Assembly: GCF_000011065.1 (NCBI RefSeq) | Contig: NC_004663.1 | Coordinates: forward strand, 3,038,001-3,102,000 | Reading direction: 5' to 3' | DNA: 64,000 nucleotides | Source: Bacteroides thetaiotaomicron VPI-5482 | GTDB lineage: Bacteria; Bacteroidota; Bacteroidia; Bacteroidales; Bacteroidaceae | In this document: one piece after another, positions 28,426 to 36,681 of the stretch | Numbering within the stretch: position 1 is the first letter of the stretch | How the letters are laid out: every line of letters starts with the position of its first letter | Made by a program: the position numbers and the translations under genes | Notes under the pieces: generated by a model | What the model saw: the letters and a program-made list of their open reading frames with translations, nothing else | Databases searched by the model: none | Told to the model about the DNA's origin: nothing

Positions 28426-28739
28426 TTGCTTTTTCTTCTGTCTCTCACCGCCTTCTCCTTGCGCCTCATACCGACATAAGTCATCAGCCTCTCCACATCT
28501 TCCGGTTTGTAATAAAATTTACGCTGAACCTGGGTGAACGCCAACCGTCCGGTATCACGAAGGGTCTGCAGGGTACGGGAAGAAATGTCAAGGCGCAGGC
28601 AGACATCCTGACCGTCCAGTCACTCACCAACCCCTTTATTCGCATTTTTCTCATACAGCCTGTCCACGCGTGTCGATAGACTTTCGACACATCCCAGCAT
28701 CCTGTCAAAGATACCGGCTTCAATGTAATATATTTCCAT
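28426..28739 (-). pseudogene. HTH protein interrupted by in-frame TGA (copy A)
   Basis: The first 39 codons read MEIYYIEAGIFDRMLG...NANKGVGE and end at TGA (28620-28622). The frame then continues LDGQDVCLRLDISSRTLQTL...FYYKPEDVERL to the stop at 28426. Family members normally have Trp at this point (EWLDNQDVC), so TGG has become TGA. No ATG restarts the second part here (CTG follows). The same TGA position occurs in the second copy at 51189-51191, so the lesion is old or the protein is now made as two pieces. Confidence 0.7.
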
Positions 28740-29803
28740 ATGATCGATTTTAAATATTCGTTGATGCGAATGTAAGAGAAAAAACGATACCTGCCAAACT
28801 GGACCGGACTGATGGCAGGAATAGTCATGGATAGTCAGCAATTGTCAGGAGATGAAAAGATATTTATAAAGGGGTATCTGAATCCGCTATACCCATCCGA
28901 AGAATGTGTCACTCATGAGCCCGTTGTGTTCTATATAAGGGAAAAAAATCCTGCCAAACGGGCATTTCCCAACCCATAGGCGGACTACCTGAGTACGTAA
29001 AGGATATGAGCAATACCTAGAGCATTCGGTTCTCCCGTTTTTATTTGGCGATGAATGAGGGAGAATCACGTTTCTTCGGCAATCAGGGATATTTTCCATT
29101 GTACTATCGGATGCTTCACAACTCGTGAGAGAATAGAAGTCTCAATTCATAGATTTTCTTTGCGAAACTTGTTTTCTGTTAAAAGCAAAATATATTCCAG
29201 AATATACAACTTTCATTCAGGAATATATTTTGAGGTATATTTATCCATAAGATAATGTACGCCTTTACCCATTTTTCCTCGTATATCAAAGAAGCCTTCA
29301 CCCAGTAGGCCTATCCACTTCTTAAAAAATGGCAGTACAAAATCTATACCTTTTGATACATGCCTGACTTACTATATAATGGCAGGTGATGCAGAAGTAT
29401 ACTTTCATTCGTTTAGTCCATCAGTTCAAAATAATTAAGTAGTTCCTTCATATTGCCGACAAAATACAGCCAGTCGATACAATAAACTTTATTGCACTCA
29501 AAAACGATCGGATATTCGTATTTGCCGACAACTGTACTACCCCTTCTTGGTACTGAGACATATATGTATTTAACGGAAGCAAAATTCAATCGTTTGAGAT
29601 AGTATACCTGTATATTACTATTTATTTTAGAAACTAATATTGGATATTTAAGTCGACATCAAAACGTCTTAAAATATAAATGTTAGTCTTACGTTAGATA
29701 ATATTAAGCATCTCAATAATAAATATCTGATTATAAGATGTGTATAAATGTTTTTGTTAGATTTTATATTTTCTTCCATAACTATAAAACATCGATTTAG
29801 TCT
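28740..29803. other. About 1 kb without a credible gene
   Basis: AT-rich non-coding DNA between the recombinase/excisionase module and the C10 protease operon. All reading frames are short and lack recognisable domains. I see no long repeats; the base composition falls sharply toward the protease operon, which marks a likely junction. Confidence 0.5.
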
Positions 29804-29811
29804 TATCTTTG
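29804..29811 (+). promoter_or_regulatory. Bacteroides -7 box of the C10 protease operon
   Basis: TATCTTTG is a perfect TAnnTTTG. It lies 25 bp before an ATG at 29836 (a relic short gene) and 284 bp before the first intact gene of the operon at 30095. No matching TTTG is found at the expected -33 distance. Confidence 0.5.
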
Positions 29812-29835
29812 TAGTATGATATTATTAATTTTATC

Positions 29836-29971
29836 ATGAAAAAAGTTTTTGCATTATAAAGAAATTCAACGTCTTTTCCCAGAATTATACTGTATGTTTT
29901 ATAACCATGCCAATAAGACAGAAAAGATAACGGTCAAAATAAGCCCTCAAAACAAAAAGTTTGTTGTTTAA
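29836..29971 (+). pseudogene. Possible relic of a short leader gene
   Basis: ATG AAA AAA GTT TTT GCA TTA then TAA, but one base out of frame the sequence continues as YKEIQRLFPELYCMFYNH...KISPQNKKFVV to a stop at 29971. The position just after a perfect -7 box suggests a former gene of about 45 residues with one indel. No family recognised; low confidence. Confidence 0.3.
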
Positions 29972-30094
29972 TTGTCTTATAATGCTGGAAATAAGTTTGT
30001 AAACTCTACAAAAGACCTTGAAGATTGTATCAGATGTTGAGGTTTCAACAATATTAAATATTACTTTTATTTATAGTAACTAATTTGCATTAAT

Positions 30095-30934
30095 ATGAGA
30101 AAGGTATTTATTCTTTTGTTTATTTCTTTAGCATTGTTATCCTGTCAAAAAGAGGAAAACAATAGAAAAACAGAGTATCAAGTATTAACAAGTAAGGACG
30201 CATCCAAACCGTTTAGCTGTCTTGGAGAGAAACGTATTATTACGATTACGATTATAAAAAAAACATTAATAGATGATGTTTTAAGTTCAGAGGTTCCGAT
30301 TATTCCCAGGGATGTTTCGGTAGAATTTGATAAAACTCTTTTTTCTGATATAGAAATAAAAGTGGAGGGCGATCAGGTAGTATTAAATATAACCTCAAAT
30401 ATTAATAAAGAAGATAAAATTTTGAATGCTGATTTACAGATTTCTTACTCTACTATTAATGGCATAAAAGTAGAAAAAATTCCACTAATTATAGATAAAG
30501 GAAAGTTGACATTTGTGTATAAAATCCATTCGGAACAGAATCCTTTTATTCTACCAGCTGAAGGTGGTAGATTTGAGTTACCTTTTACTTGTAAAAAACA
30601 GACATATTTGAATGGCCAGTTTATAGAGGAAACTTATTCATCATTAAACGGATTGAGATTTAAAACGATAAGTAGTGGTAATGTCTGGTTCCTTACAGTC
30701 AGAAAAGACGGAGAAAAAATTGGTTTTTACAAATTTTCTTTTGTGGGAGAAGGACCATATAACCAAAAAACAGATCCAGAGTGCTATTTTAACATATATA
30801 CCCATGATGCAGATTTAATTACAGATAATCCTACAGAAATATTCAGACAAGATTTTATACAACCCCAGACCCCGGGTGAGGATTATTATAAACCTTCCCG
30901 GTCCTCTTATAAACATGGCACTTTTGACTTTTAA
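30095..30934 (+). CDS. Lipoprotein of the C10 protease operon, beta-sandwich type
   Basis: A 279-residue lipoprotein with signal MRKVFILLFISLALLSC (lipobox Cys17). The body alternates short beta strands (VSVEFDKTLFSDIEIKVEG, VVLNITSNINKEDKIL), like two immunoglobulin/BACON-type sandwiches, ending in a low-complexity polar tail (PGEDYYKPSRSSYKHGTFDF). No catalytic motif is visible. It is 32 bp upstream of the C10 protease and certainly co-transcribed, so it may anchor, inhibit or present the protease. AT-rich codon use differs from the recombinases next door. Confidence 0.65.
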   Translation: MRKVFILLFISLALLSCQKEENNRKTEYQVLTSKDASKPFSCLGEKRIITITIIKKTLIDDVLSSEVPIIPRDVSVEFDKTLFSDIEIKVEGDQVVLNITSNINKEDKILNADLQISYSTINGIKVEKIPLIIDKGKLTFVYKIHSEQNPFILPAEGGRFELPFTCKKQTYLNGQFIEETYSSLNGLRFKTISSGNVWFLTVRKDGEKIGFYKFSFVGEGPYNQKTDPECYFNIYTHDADLITDNPTEIFRQDFIQPQTPGEDYYKPSRSSYKHGTFDF

Positions 30935-30966
30935 CGTATTCAGTATTAACCTTAATTATATAAATT

Positions 30967-32247
30967 ATGAAACAACATGCACATTTATTGATTTTGACAA
31001 TTATGTTTTTAACTTCATGTTCCGATGACACAGAAGTAATGAAACAAGAATCTTCGCCACCATCTTTAACAGAAAAAGCCCCGACTTATCGTACTAAAGA
31101 GAATGCTATTATTGAAGTGGAACTTTTTATTAAAAATAATAGAAACAATACACGAAATAGCTCTTTTCTTAATTATTCAATAAACAATGAAATCTATTTC
31201 TATAGAGATACAATTACTAATCAGACATATCCCTCATTTTATATAGCCAATGCAGAGGGTGGCAATGGCTATGCAATAGTATCGGCCAACCTATATACAA
31301 CTCCTATTATTGCTTATTCAGAGTCTGGCAATCTTTCTTTAAGTGACACGCTTCAATATCAGGAATTATCTTTCTTTTTTGATTTAGTTCAAAATTACAT
31401 TTCTAATAATAAAAAGTATGAGATAGAGTTCAAAGAAGAAAATGATGACGATAACTCTTTAGACACATCTCAAACAAGGGGTAGAAGACGTCCTATTTAT
31501 ATAAAGAAACCTGGAGAATGGGAAGAAACGGAAAGAGTACAACCTTTGATTTCTGTTAAATGGGGACAAAGGAGTCCATATAACAATGCGGCACCTCTTA
31601 TAGAAGGACAAAGAGCCCTCACAGGCTGTGTAGCTACTGCAATAGCTCAAGTAATGGCATATCATGAAAAACCTTCAGGGTATAATGGGGTGTCATATAA
31701 TTGGTCTGAAATGAAACAATTCCCCACCACTCCAGCAGTTGCCCATTTATTCCGCTCTATAGGTGATTTGGTTAAAATGGATTGGGGAACAGATACAAGC
31801 GGAGCTAAAAGAAAAAATATACCACAATGCTTCGAGAAAATGGGATATAGGAAACCCAATAATCCTCAAATTTATAGTCAATGGGATGTTATAACATCTA
31901 TTAAAGCTAAATGTCCGGTTATAATATGTGGCAATTCGGTAAGAAAGAAAATACTGGGTATTAAATATTACCAAAATGGTCATGCTTGGGTTTCTGATGG
32001 CTATTTTCATAGAGAGAGAAATGTTGATGTCTATAGAAAAGGAAGCGATAAAGTTCATCATTCGTATACGGAGAAAGAAGATTACCTGCATCTAAACTGG
32101 GGCTGGAATGGTAATAGTAATGGTTATTATTTGGCGGGTATTTTTAATGGAGGTGAAGGACCTACTTTTCCTTCTACTAGAGCAGCCGGCAAGGGTAATT
32201 ATCCATATAATGTAGAAATAATTCCATATATTAACATAATAAAATAA
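30967..32247 (+). CDS. C10 family cysteine peptidase (streptopain/Bfp-like) lipoprotein precursor
   Basis: A 426-residue protease precursor. Lipobox LTSC (Cys18) implies export and membrane anchoring. Residues about 40-170 form a Spi-like inhibitory propeptide ending in the basic stretch TRGRRRP, a likely processing site. The mature C10 domain has catalytic Cys221 in RALTGCVATAIAQVMAYH and His339 in NGHAWVSDGYF, with the conserved LHLNWGWNGNSNGYY strand near the end. Relatives include streptopain SpeB and B. fragilis Bfp proteases, often on mobile elements. It is flanked by two lipoproteins in one operon. Substrates (host proteins or immune factors) are inferred from the family only. Confidence 0.92.
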   Translation: MKQHAHLLILTIMFLTSCSDDTEVMKQESSPPSLTEKAPTYRTKENAIIEVELFIKNNRNNTRNSSFLNYSINNEIYFYRDTITNQTYPSFYIANAEGGNGYAIVSANLYTTPIIAYSESGNLSLSDTLQYQELSFFFDLVQNYISNNKKYEIEFKEENDDDNSLDTSQTRGRRRPIYIKKPGEWEETERVQPLISVKWGQRSPYNNAAPLIEGQRALTGCVATAIAQVMAYHEKPSGYNGVSYNWSEMKQFPTTPAVAHLFRSIGDLVKMDWGTDTSGAKRKNIPQCFEKMGYRKPNNPQIYSQWDVITSIKAKCPVIICGNSVRKKILGIKYYQNGHAWVSDGYFHRERNVDVYRKGSDKVHHSYTEKEDYLHLNWGWNGNSNGYYLAGIFNGGEGPTFPSTRAAGKGNYPYNVEIIPYINIIK

Positions 32248-32252
32248 GAAAT

Positions 32253-32648
32253 ATGAGACAAACTTATTATTTTCTGTCTTTCGTGTTACTTTTATTTGTA
32301 TTCATTTCATGTAGCAATGACGTCGTTGGCAAGGGAACAGATACGATAGGCCTAGAGACTAAAGAGGTATTTTTTAAATCCAGTAAAGATTCTATAGAGT
32401 TACGAACCAGGAAAGGTGACGACTGGTGGCTGACTGAAATCTCTACTAAAGACACGATATATAGAACACACTCCCTTAATGTTCAAGTAATAGAAGGTGG
32501 TGGACTTTATGTGGAGAAAACAGGTCGCAAATCAATCTTTATCAGGATTGATTCAAATTTAACAGGCTTGGAAAGGAGATTTACAACAGTTATACAAGCA
32601 GGGAATTACTATAATACAATTACTATAATACAAAAGGCCAAAGAATAA
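32253..32648 (+). CDS. Small lipoprotein after the C10 protease, candidate inhibitor
   Basis: A 131-residue lipoprotein with lipobox FISC (Cys20). The exported body is a single beta-rich domain (EVFFKSSKDSIELRTRKG, RRFTTVIQAGNYYNTITIIQK) resembling a BACON or Spi-like sandwich. It starts 5 bp after the protease stop, so translation is probably coupled. C10 and staphopain operons often carry their inhibitor directly downstream, which makes that role plausible, but no inhibitor motif can be proven by eye. Confidence 0.6.
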   Translation: MRQTYYFLSFVLLLFVFISCSNDVVGKGTDTIGLETKEVFFKSSKDSIELRTRKGDDWWLTEISTKDTIYRTHSLNVQVIEGGGLYVEKTGRKSIFIRIDSNLTGLERRFTTVIQAGNYYNTITIIQKAKE

Positions 32649-32650
32649 AT

Positions 32651-32683
32651 AAAAAGGTGGAGACTGCTATTCTCCGCCTTTTT
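32651..32683 (+). terminator. Terminator of the C10 protease operon
   Basis: AAAAAGGTGGAGA (32651-32663) pairs with TCTCCGCCTTTTT (32671-32683) with one G-U, then GTTTACTT. It starts 2 bp after the last stop codon. Confidence 0.85.
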
Positions 32684-32998
32684 GTTTACTTACTTTTTAG
32701 TTCTAGAACTAAGTTTTATATTTCAAGTGATACTATAAAGAATCAACCTCCATTAAAATCAGCTATTGATTTTATAAATGGATTACGGGATCTTCCAATG
32801 AAACGTATGGTGGCTGACGAAGGTATCCTTGCTGGAAAATTAATAATAAATTGGACGGTATGATTATAAAAAAATAAGTTTCTATGTTTAAAATCTGAAG
32901 TGACGGATAACAGTAGATAGCACTAAAAAAGCTATACCATTTTAGTAAACTTCATATTATATTGAAGTCATAACTCATTAACTAAAACGATATAGCTT
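32684..32998. other. Intergenic region with IS110-type terminal inverted repeat
   Basis: No credible gene. AAGCTATACCATTTTAGTAA near 32929-32950 is matched, inverted and imperfect, by TTAACTAAAACGATATAGCTT near 32976-32996, just before the IS110 start codon. This may be the left end or the upstream hairpin of that element. Confidence 0.4.
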
Positions 32999-33106
32999 AT
33001 GAGACGTGTACAAAGTAACACATTAGATGTAGGAATTGATGTCCACTTAAAGAATTGGTCGACAGCAATCTTATCAAAGCATTCAGTACTGAGGAGATTC
33101 CTGCAA
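32999..33106 (+). pseudogene. IS110-family transposase, N-terminal fragment
   Basis: The first 36 codons read MRRVQSNTLDVGIDVHLKNW then STAIL...RRFLQ, the start of an IS110-type DEDD transposase with the first Asp in GIDVH. The gene stops being transposase at the group II intron boundary (33107). A later part of an IS110 transposase occurs on the opposite strand beyond the intron (34967-35365), so the element has been rearranged as well as interrupted. Confidence 0.7.
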
Positions 33107-33187
33107 GTTGATTGCGAGGGACCTACCCTCATCTCCTACATAGTTGCGAAGCATTTAGCACATGCTTCTCGTGGCACAATCTCACCC

Positions 33188-33222
33188 TACCGTACAAACG
33201 GTTCCGCATACGGCGGTTTCGC
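33188..33222 (-). ncRNA. Group II intron domain V
   Basis: Minus strand contains GCCGTATGCGGAACC followed by GTTTGTACGGT: the outer GCCGUA/UACGGU helix with an internal bulge and short inner helix is the catalytic domain V form. It lies about 80 bases before the intron 3' end, the expected spacing with domain VI between. Confidence 0.65.
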
Positions 33223-33239
33223 AATCTATATGTATTTGC

Positions 33240-34536
33240 TTATAAAGATGAGATAACATTGGATACCCCGCTTTCCGAAGAGACTCGTCCTCAATAGCAT
33301 TCTGAAGAAAGGCACGCGTACAACGCCAATACCCTTTCCGAGTATTTGCCCACTCCTAAGCCTTACCTTTCGGTATTCCACATTTCTGCAAATTTGAAAA
33401 GCGAGTCTTCACTCTCTTCCAACATTTCCATATACACATACGCAAGTGTCTGCGATACCATTGGTCTAATGGAATCAGCAGACTCCTCATGTCTGCATAT
33501 TTGAAATACCCTATCCAACCTCTAAAGGTTTGCCAGAGTATCTCTTTACGTTGGGCATAACCCATGCTGTTACTACGTCTGGTAAGAGATTTAACCTTAC
33601 GTTTGAATTTCTCTTTTGTTGTCTTGTGAACACACAGCCTGCATTTGCCTTTCGTGAAATAGAAGGAAAAGTCCGTTATGCTTGAGCATACGCGTTCGGC
33701 GGACCTCTTACTTTTGCACAGTATCATGCTATCATCTGCATAGCGTACAAAGCAGTGTCCACGTCTCTCCAATTCCTTGTCTAGTTCGTTCAGCAGGATA
33801 TTGCTGAGCAAGGGGCTCAAAGGGGCGCCTTGTGGTGTACCCTCTATACTTGGTTCATAATGCTTACCTATCATTACTCCGCTTGTAAGATACTTGTGTA
33901 TAAGAGAAATGACACGCCCGTCATTTATTGTCCTTGATAGTATTCTCAGTAAGAAACTATGGTTTACCGTATCAAAGAATCTAACAAGGTCTATGCCTAC
34001 AGCATATTTGTAGCCTTCGCTTGTATAACAGCACACTTGGAGCAATGCTACATGCGCACTACGTCGGGGCGAAACCCAAAACTGCTTGGGCTGAACTGGC
34101 GTTCGTAGATAGGCGATAGCACTTGGACGATGGCTTGTTGTATCAAGCGGTCAACAACGGTTGGGATGCCTATAAGCCGTTTCTTCCCGTTATCCTTGGC
34201 TATATCTACCCTACGCACTGAATTCGGTTTGTACCTTCCAATGCGTATCGACTCGATAAGTTCTGATTTGTGTTCATGAAGATAGGGAAGCAGTTGCTTA
34301 AAATCCATTCTATCAACACCTCCAACCCCTTTGTTTCGTACCACTTGTAGATAGGCACGATTGAGATTGTCGGGAGAAAGAATTTGACTCATTAAGTCAT
34401 CTTTATTTGGTTGCACTGCTATCAAACTGCCGTCTTTCATGTCCATATAGGTCTGCACTCCCTCATAGCTTTCGGATTCCATCCTATTCTTTTGAGGGTA
34501 GCCAAGTGTACTTTCTATGACTCTTATTTTATGCAT
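33240..34536 (-). pseudogene. Group II intron reverse transcriptase/maturase, inactivated
   Basis: The N-terminal part (34536-34048) holds RT0-RT2 (GVGGVDRMDF, RLIGIPTVVDRLIQQAI, FSPSSFGFRPD). It stops because one base is missing in the RPGRSAH motif near 34062 (CGC CCC GA CGT AGT). The next frame (34045-33356) carries IDLVRFFDTVNH, GTPQGAPLSPLLSNI and FVRYADDSMIL, then the maturase start. A second lesion, TAG for the usual Trp codon in KGKA-W-EWANTRKGYWR, stops it at 33356, while homology continues to about 33240. Two independent hits argue for true decay rather than sequencing error. Confidence 0.85.
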
Positions 34537-34966
34537 TCTTTCCTATTTAGAGTTAGTTACGTGTTTATAGCTATTGCGATTCAGCCCTTCCTTAAAAAGA
34601 ACTTAAGTACTATGGCTTCTGCTGACTTCTCACAATAAGCTTTACTCCGTGTTTGGCAATCTAAACACATGCTCCACACGTCCGTGAGACCTCCCCGATT
34701 AAGAATATAATCTTTCACACTTATACCTGCTTGATTTACACCGAGTGTTCCATATAGCTATAGGGCTTTATCTTGTTTGGCAGACTTACCCACACTCATA
34801 TGCCTTAGTATCAAGTTTCTGTACGTCAGGTCAGTGCTTTGCCTAAGACTTCCTTTAGATGCCGAATCACTACGGACACCATTGCCGTCGGCTGTACGCT
34901 TGCCGATATAAGGCTGCGATGGGGACTTACACCCATTAGATTATGCCCATGTCGGGCAAACTCCAA

Positions 34967-34999
34967 AAGGCAACTAACTCGCAATGAATTAGTTGCCTT
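34967..34999 (-). terminator. Hairpin at the intron 5' exon
   Basis: AAGGCAACTAA (34967-34977) and TTAGTTGCCTT (34989-34999) pair perfectly; on the minus strand the stem is followed by TTGGA and then the intron. It is both a plausible terminator and the likely intron target structure. Confidence 0.6.
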
Positions 35000-35365
35000 A
35001 AATTTTCCTATTTTAGGAATATCCCTAGCTAATGGTACATCGGGCAAACATTCTCGATATTTCCACACCATAAAAACGAGCAAAGACTTGATACGGTTCT
35101 TGGTATGTATGCTGTCTTTTGCAATCAGGTTTCTTAGTCTTATAAAGAGCGTATTTTTGTGGTTTCCTCCCCAGAATATAATTCCTTTTCAAATGAACCG
35201 AAAGGTAACTCGTGGGCCAATTTGCTACAATTCACAGCATTGGTCTTGCGTAACTTCTCCTTGCTCATGGTAGGCACATCGACTGGATTACCCCGTAAAT
35301 GTTGGTTATTCCTAAATTCATCAGCCTCTCATACATGCAGAATCTGCAGAAACCAGCTTCATTGA
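34967..35365 (-). pseudogene. IS110-family transposase, internal fragment with frameshifts
   Basis: Reading the minus strand from 35365 gives EAGFCRFCMYERLMNLGITN, then in shifted frames VPTMSKEKLRKTNAV, LAHELPFGSFEKELY, and HTKNRIKSLLVFMVWKYREC, in the order found in IS110 transposases. At least two frame breaks and a missing N-terminus show decay. Its orientation is opposite to the N-terminal fragment at 32999. Confidence 0.65.
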
Positions 35366-35420
35366 TTAAGAAGTAATTGTCACCCGAATAATTACTTGCC
35401 AAGTACTAATGCAAAGCTTT

Positions 35421-36617
35421 TTATTTTTTTATGATAAATTCATCCAGCATTTTTCCGTCTCGATCCATTACCTCTATCTTCATCTGTGTGGTCGTGGCAT
35501 AAATACGTAGCAAAGATGTATTGGAATTAACTACTACGGGGAAAGACGTTTTGTCAGTGGCATCATGACGCACAAAACGATGTAAGTGTCCACAAAGCAT
35601 TAAATCCGGATAAGCCTGGCGTAATAAAGGCATAAACTTCTGCTCTACTTCTACATTTCCATGCCAATCCTCATCGGGACCAGCTTCAGTAACTGCGGGA
35701 GGAATGTGAGCTACAATTATTTTAAAAGGCGCTTCTTTATATTCGGTACTTTCCAAAATACTGGCCAACCATTCGGACTGTTCGGTACGGTAGAGGTCAT
35801 ATTGGGTAATACCGGCATATTCAATATCAGAATCAGGCTTATCTTCTCCCGTATCCAGAACAATACAATAGACAGGACCTTGTCGAAAGGCATAATAAAG
35901 ATGTTCCTGACAGGGAGAAAAATAACGTTGGATTTCGGTTGCAAATACTCCCCGTGTTTCGTGGTTGCCACGGGCGTAGTACATCGGGATCTCAGAAGCG
36001 AAAAGTCGTACAGCCGTATCCATAAACCCCTTGAAAAGCTGATCTTCACTATTTATGAAAGAGAGCATATCACCATTAAAAAGAACAAAGTCGGTTTGCG
36101 TAAGGTTACAACGGGACATTAAGTCCTCCAGCAGTTTGTTGTCCCCATGTATATCGTTGACCATTACAAAAGAGGTGGCAGGCGCTTGCGGATTGCAGGT
36201 ATGAAAAGTAAGCGGTTTACGATAATAGACATCAGTGGAAGCATAACTTCCATAAATGATTTTATACCCAGTATGTTTCAACACTTCCTGAGCAAAAACA
36301 CGGTAACGATATTGTTTTCCCGGTGTCAGTCCCTTGACTTTAACGGCATGGATGGTTGATGTATTCTTGATGCCATTAGACGTGTCAAAATAACGCGGAT
36401 GCTCTTTGGCGTAAAAACTGCCGTTGCCATCTGAGGCCAGTTCCACCCATCCTATAGAGGGCTTATCCGTTATCCATACAATGGTAGCTTCGTTAGATCC
36501 CACGTTTTGCAAGTAAGGTCCATGAGTTATTGTTATTTTGGAAATTTCATCTTGCGAATACAGGAATGTAGCTATTCCCAATAATAACATTTCTAAGAAT
36601 ATGATTTTTCTTATCAT
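35421..36617 (-). CDS. Secreted purple-acid-phosphatase-like metallophosphoesterase
   Basis: A 398-residue exported phosphoesterase (signal ending FLYSQ). An N-terminal fibronectin-like domain (about 27-130, ITHGPYLQNVGSNEATIVWITD) precedes the calcineurin-like domain with metal ligands in FVMVNDIHGD, LFNGDMLSF, YYARGNHETRG, IIVAHIPPA and LCGHLHRF. The order is that of purple acid phosphatases. It is the last gene of the PUL operon, 64 bp after the FAD oxidoreductase, and may remove phosphate from a glycan or a released sugar phosphate. Confidence 0.88.
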   Translation of the reverse strand: MIRKIIFLEMLLLGIATFLYSQDEISKITITHGPYLQNVGSNEATIVWITDKPSIGWVELASDGNGSFYAKEHPRYFDTSNGIKNTSTIHAVKVKGLTPGKQYRYRVFAQEVLKHTGYKIIYGSYASTDVYYRKPLTFHTCNPQAPATSFVMVNDIHGDNKLLEDLMSRCNLTQTDFVLFNGDMLSFINSEDQLFKGFMDTAVRLFASEIPMYYARGNHETRGVFATEIQRYFSPCQEHLYYAFRQGPVYCIVLDTGEDKPDSDIEYAGITQYDLYRTEQSEWLASILESTEYKEAPFKIIVAHIPPAVTEAGPDEDWHGNVEVEQKFMPLLRQAYPDLMLCGHLHRFVRHDATDKTSFPVVVNSNTSLLRIYATTTQMKIEVMDRDGKMLDEFIIKK

Positions 36618-36681
36618 AATGCCTAATCTAATAAATTGTTAAACTTTCGTATGTGGAAATCTGGCAGACAGAGATGTATCC

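Larger units (their letters stand above)
33107..34961 (-). mobile_element. Group II intron (about 1.86 kb), ORF decayed
   Basis: The minus-strand intron begins GTTTGCCCGACATGGGC at 34961, close to the GUGYG consensus, followed by GGGTGTAAGTCCCC of domain I. It encodes a reverse transcriptase in domain IV and ends with domain V (about 33188-33222) and a domain VI helix closing GATTG/CAATC, last bases CAAC at 33107-33110. Its 5' exon is a terminator hairpin plus TTTTGGA, the target style of bacterial class C introns. Boundaries are by eye, within a few bases. Splicing in cis needs a maturase that this copy no longer encodes intact. Confidence 0.7.

Noticed and set aside
28618..28624. TGA as selenocysteine
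   Set aside because: No SECIS-like hairpin directly after the TGA, and relatives have Trp rather than Cys at the site; ancestral nonsense is simpler.
28484..28828. 114-residue minus frame over the HTH gene
   Set aside because: It is a different frame of the split HTH gene, whose true frame matches copy B.
32657..32863. 68-residue frame after the C10 operon
   Set aside because: It starts inside the terminator hairpin of the operon and has no domain.
33356..34536. Reverse transcriptase as a retron or diversity-generating retroelement
   Set aside because: Domain V and VI helices, the GIIM-like maturase tail and the intron 5' motif identify a group II intron; no msr/msd structure or template/variable repeat is seen.
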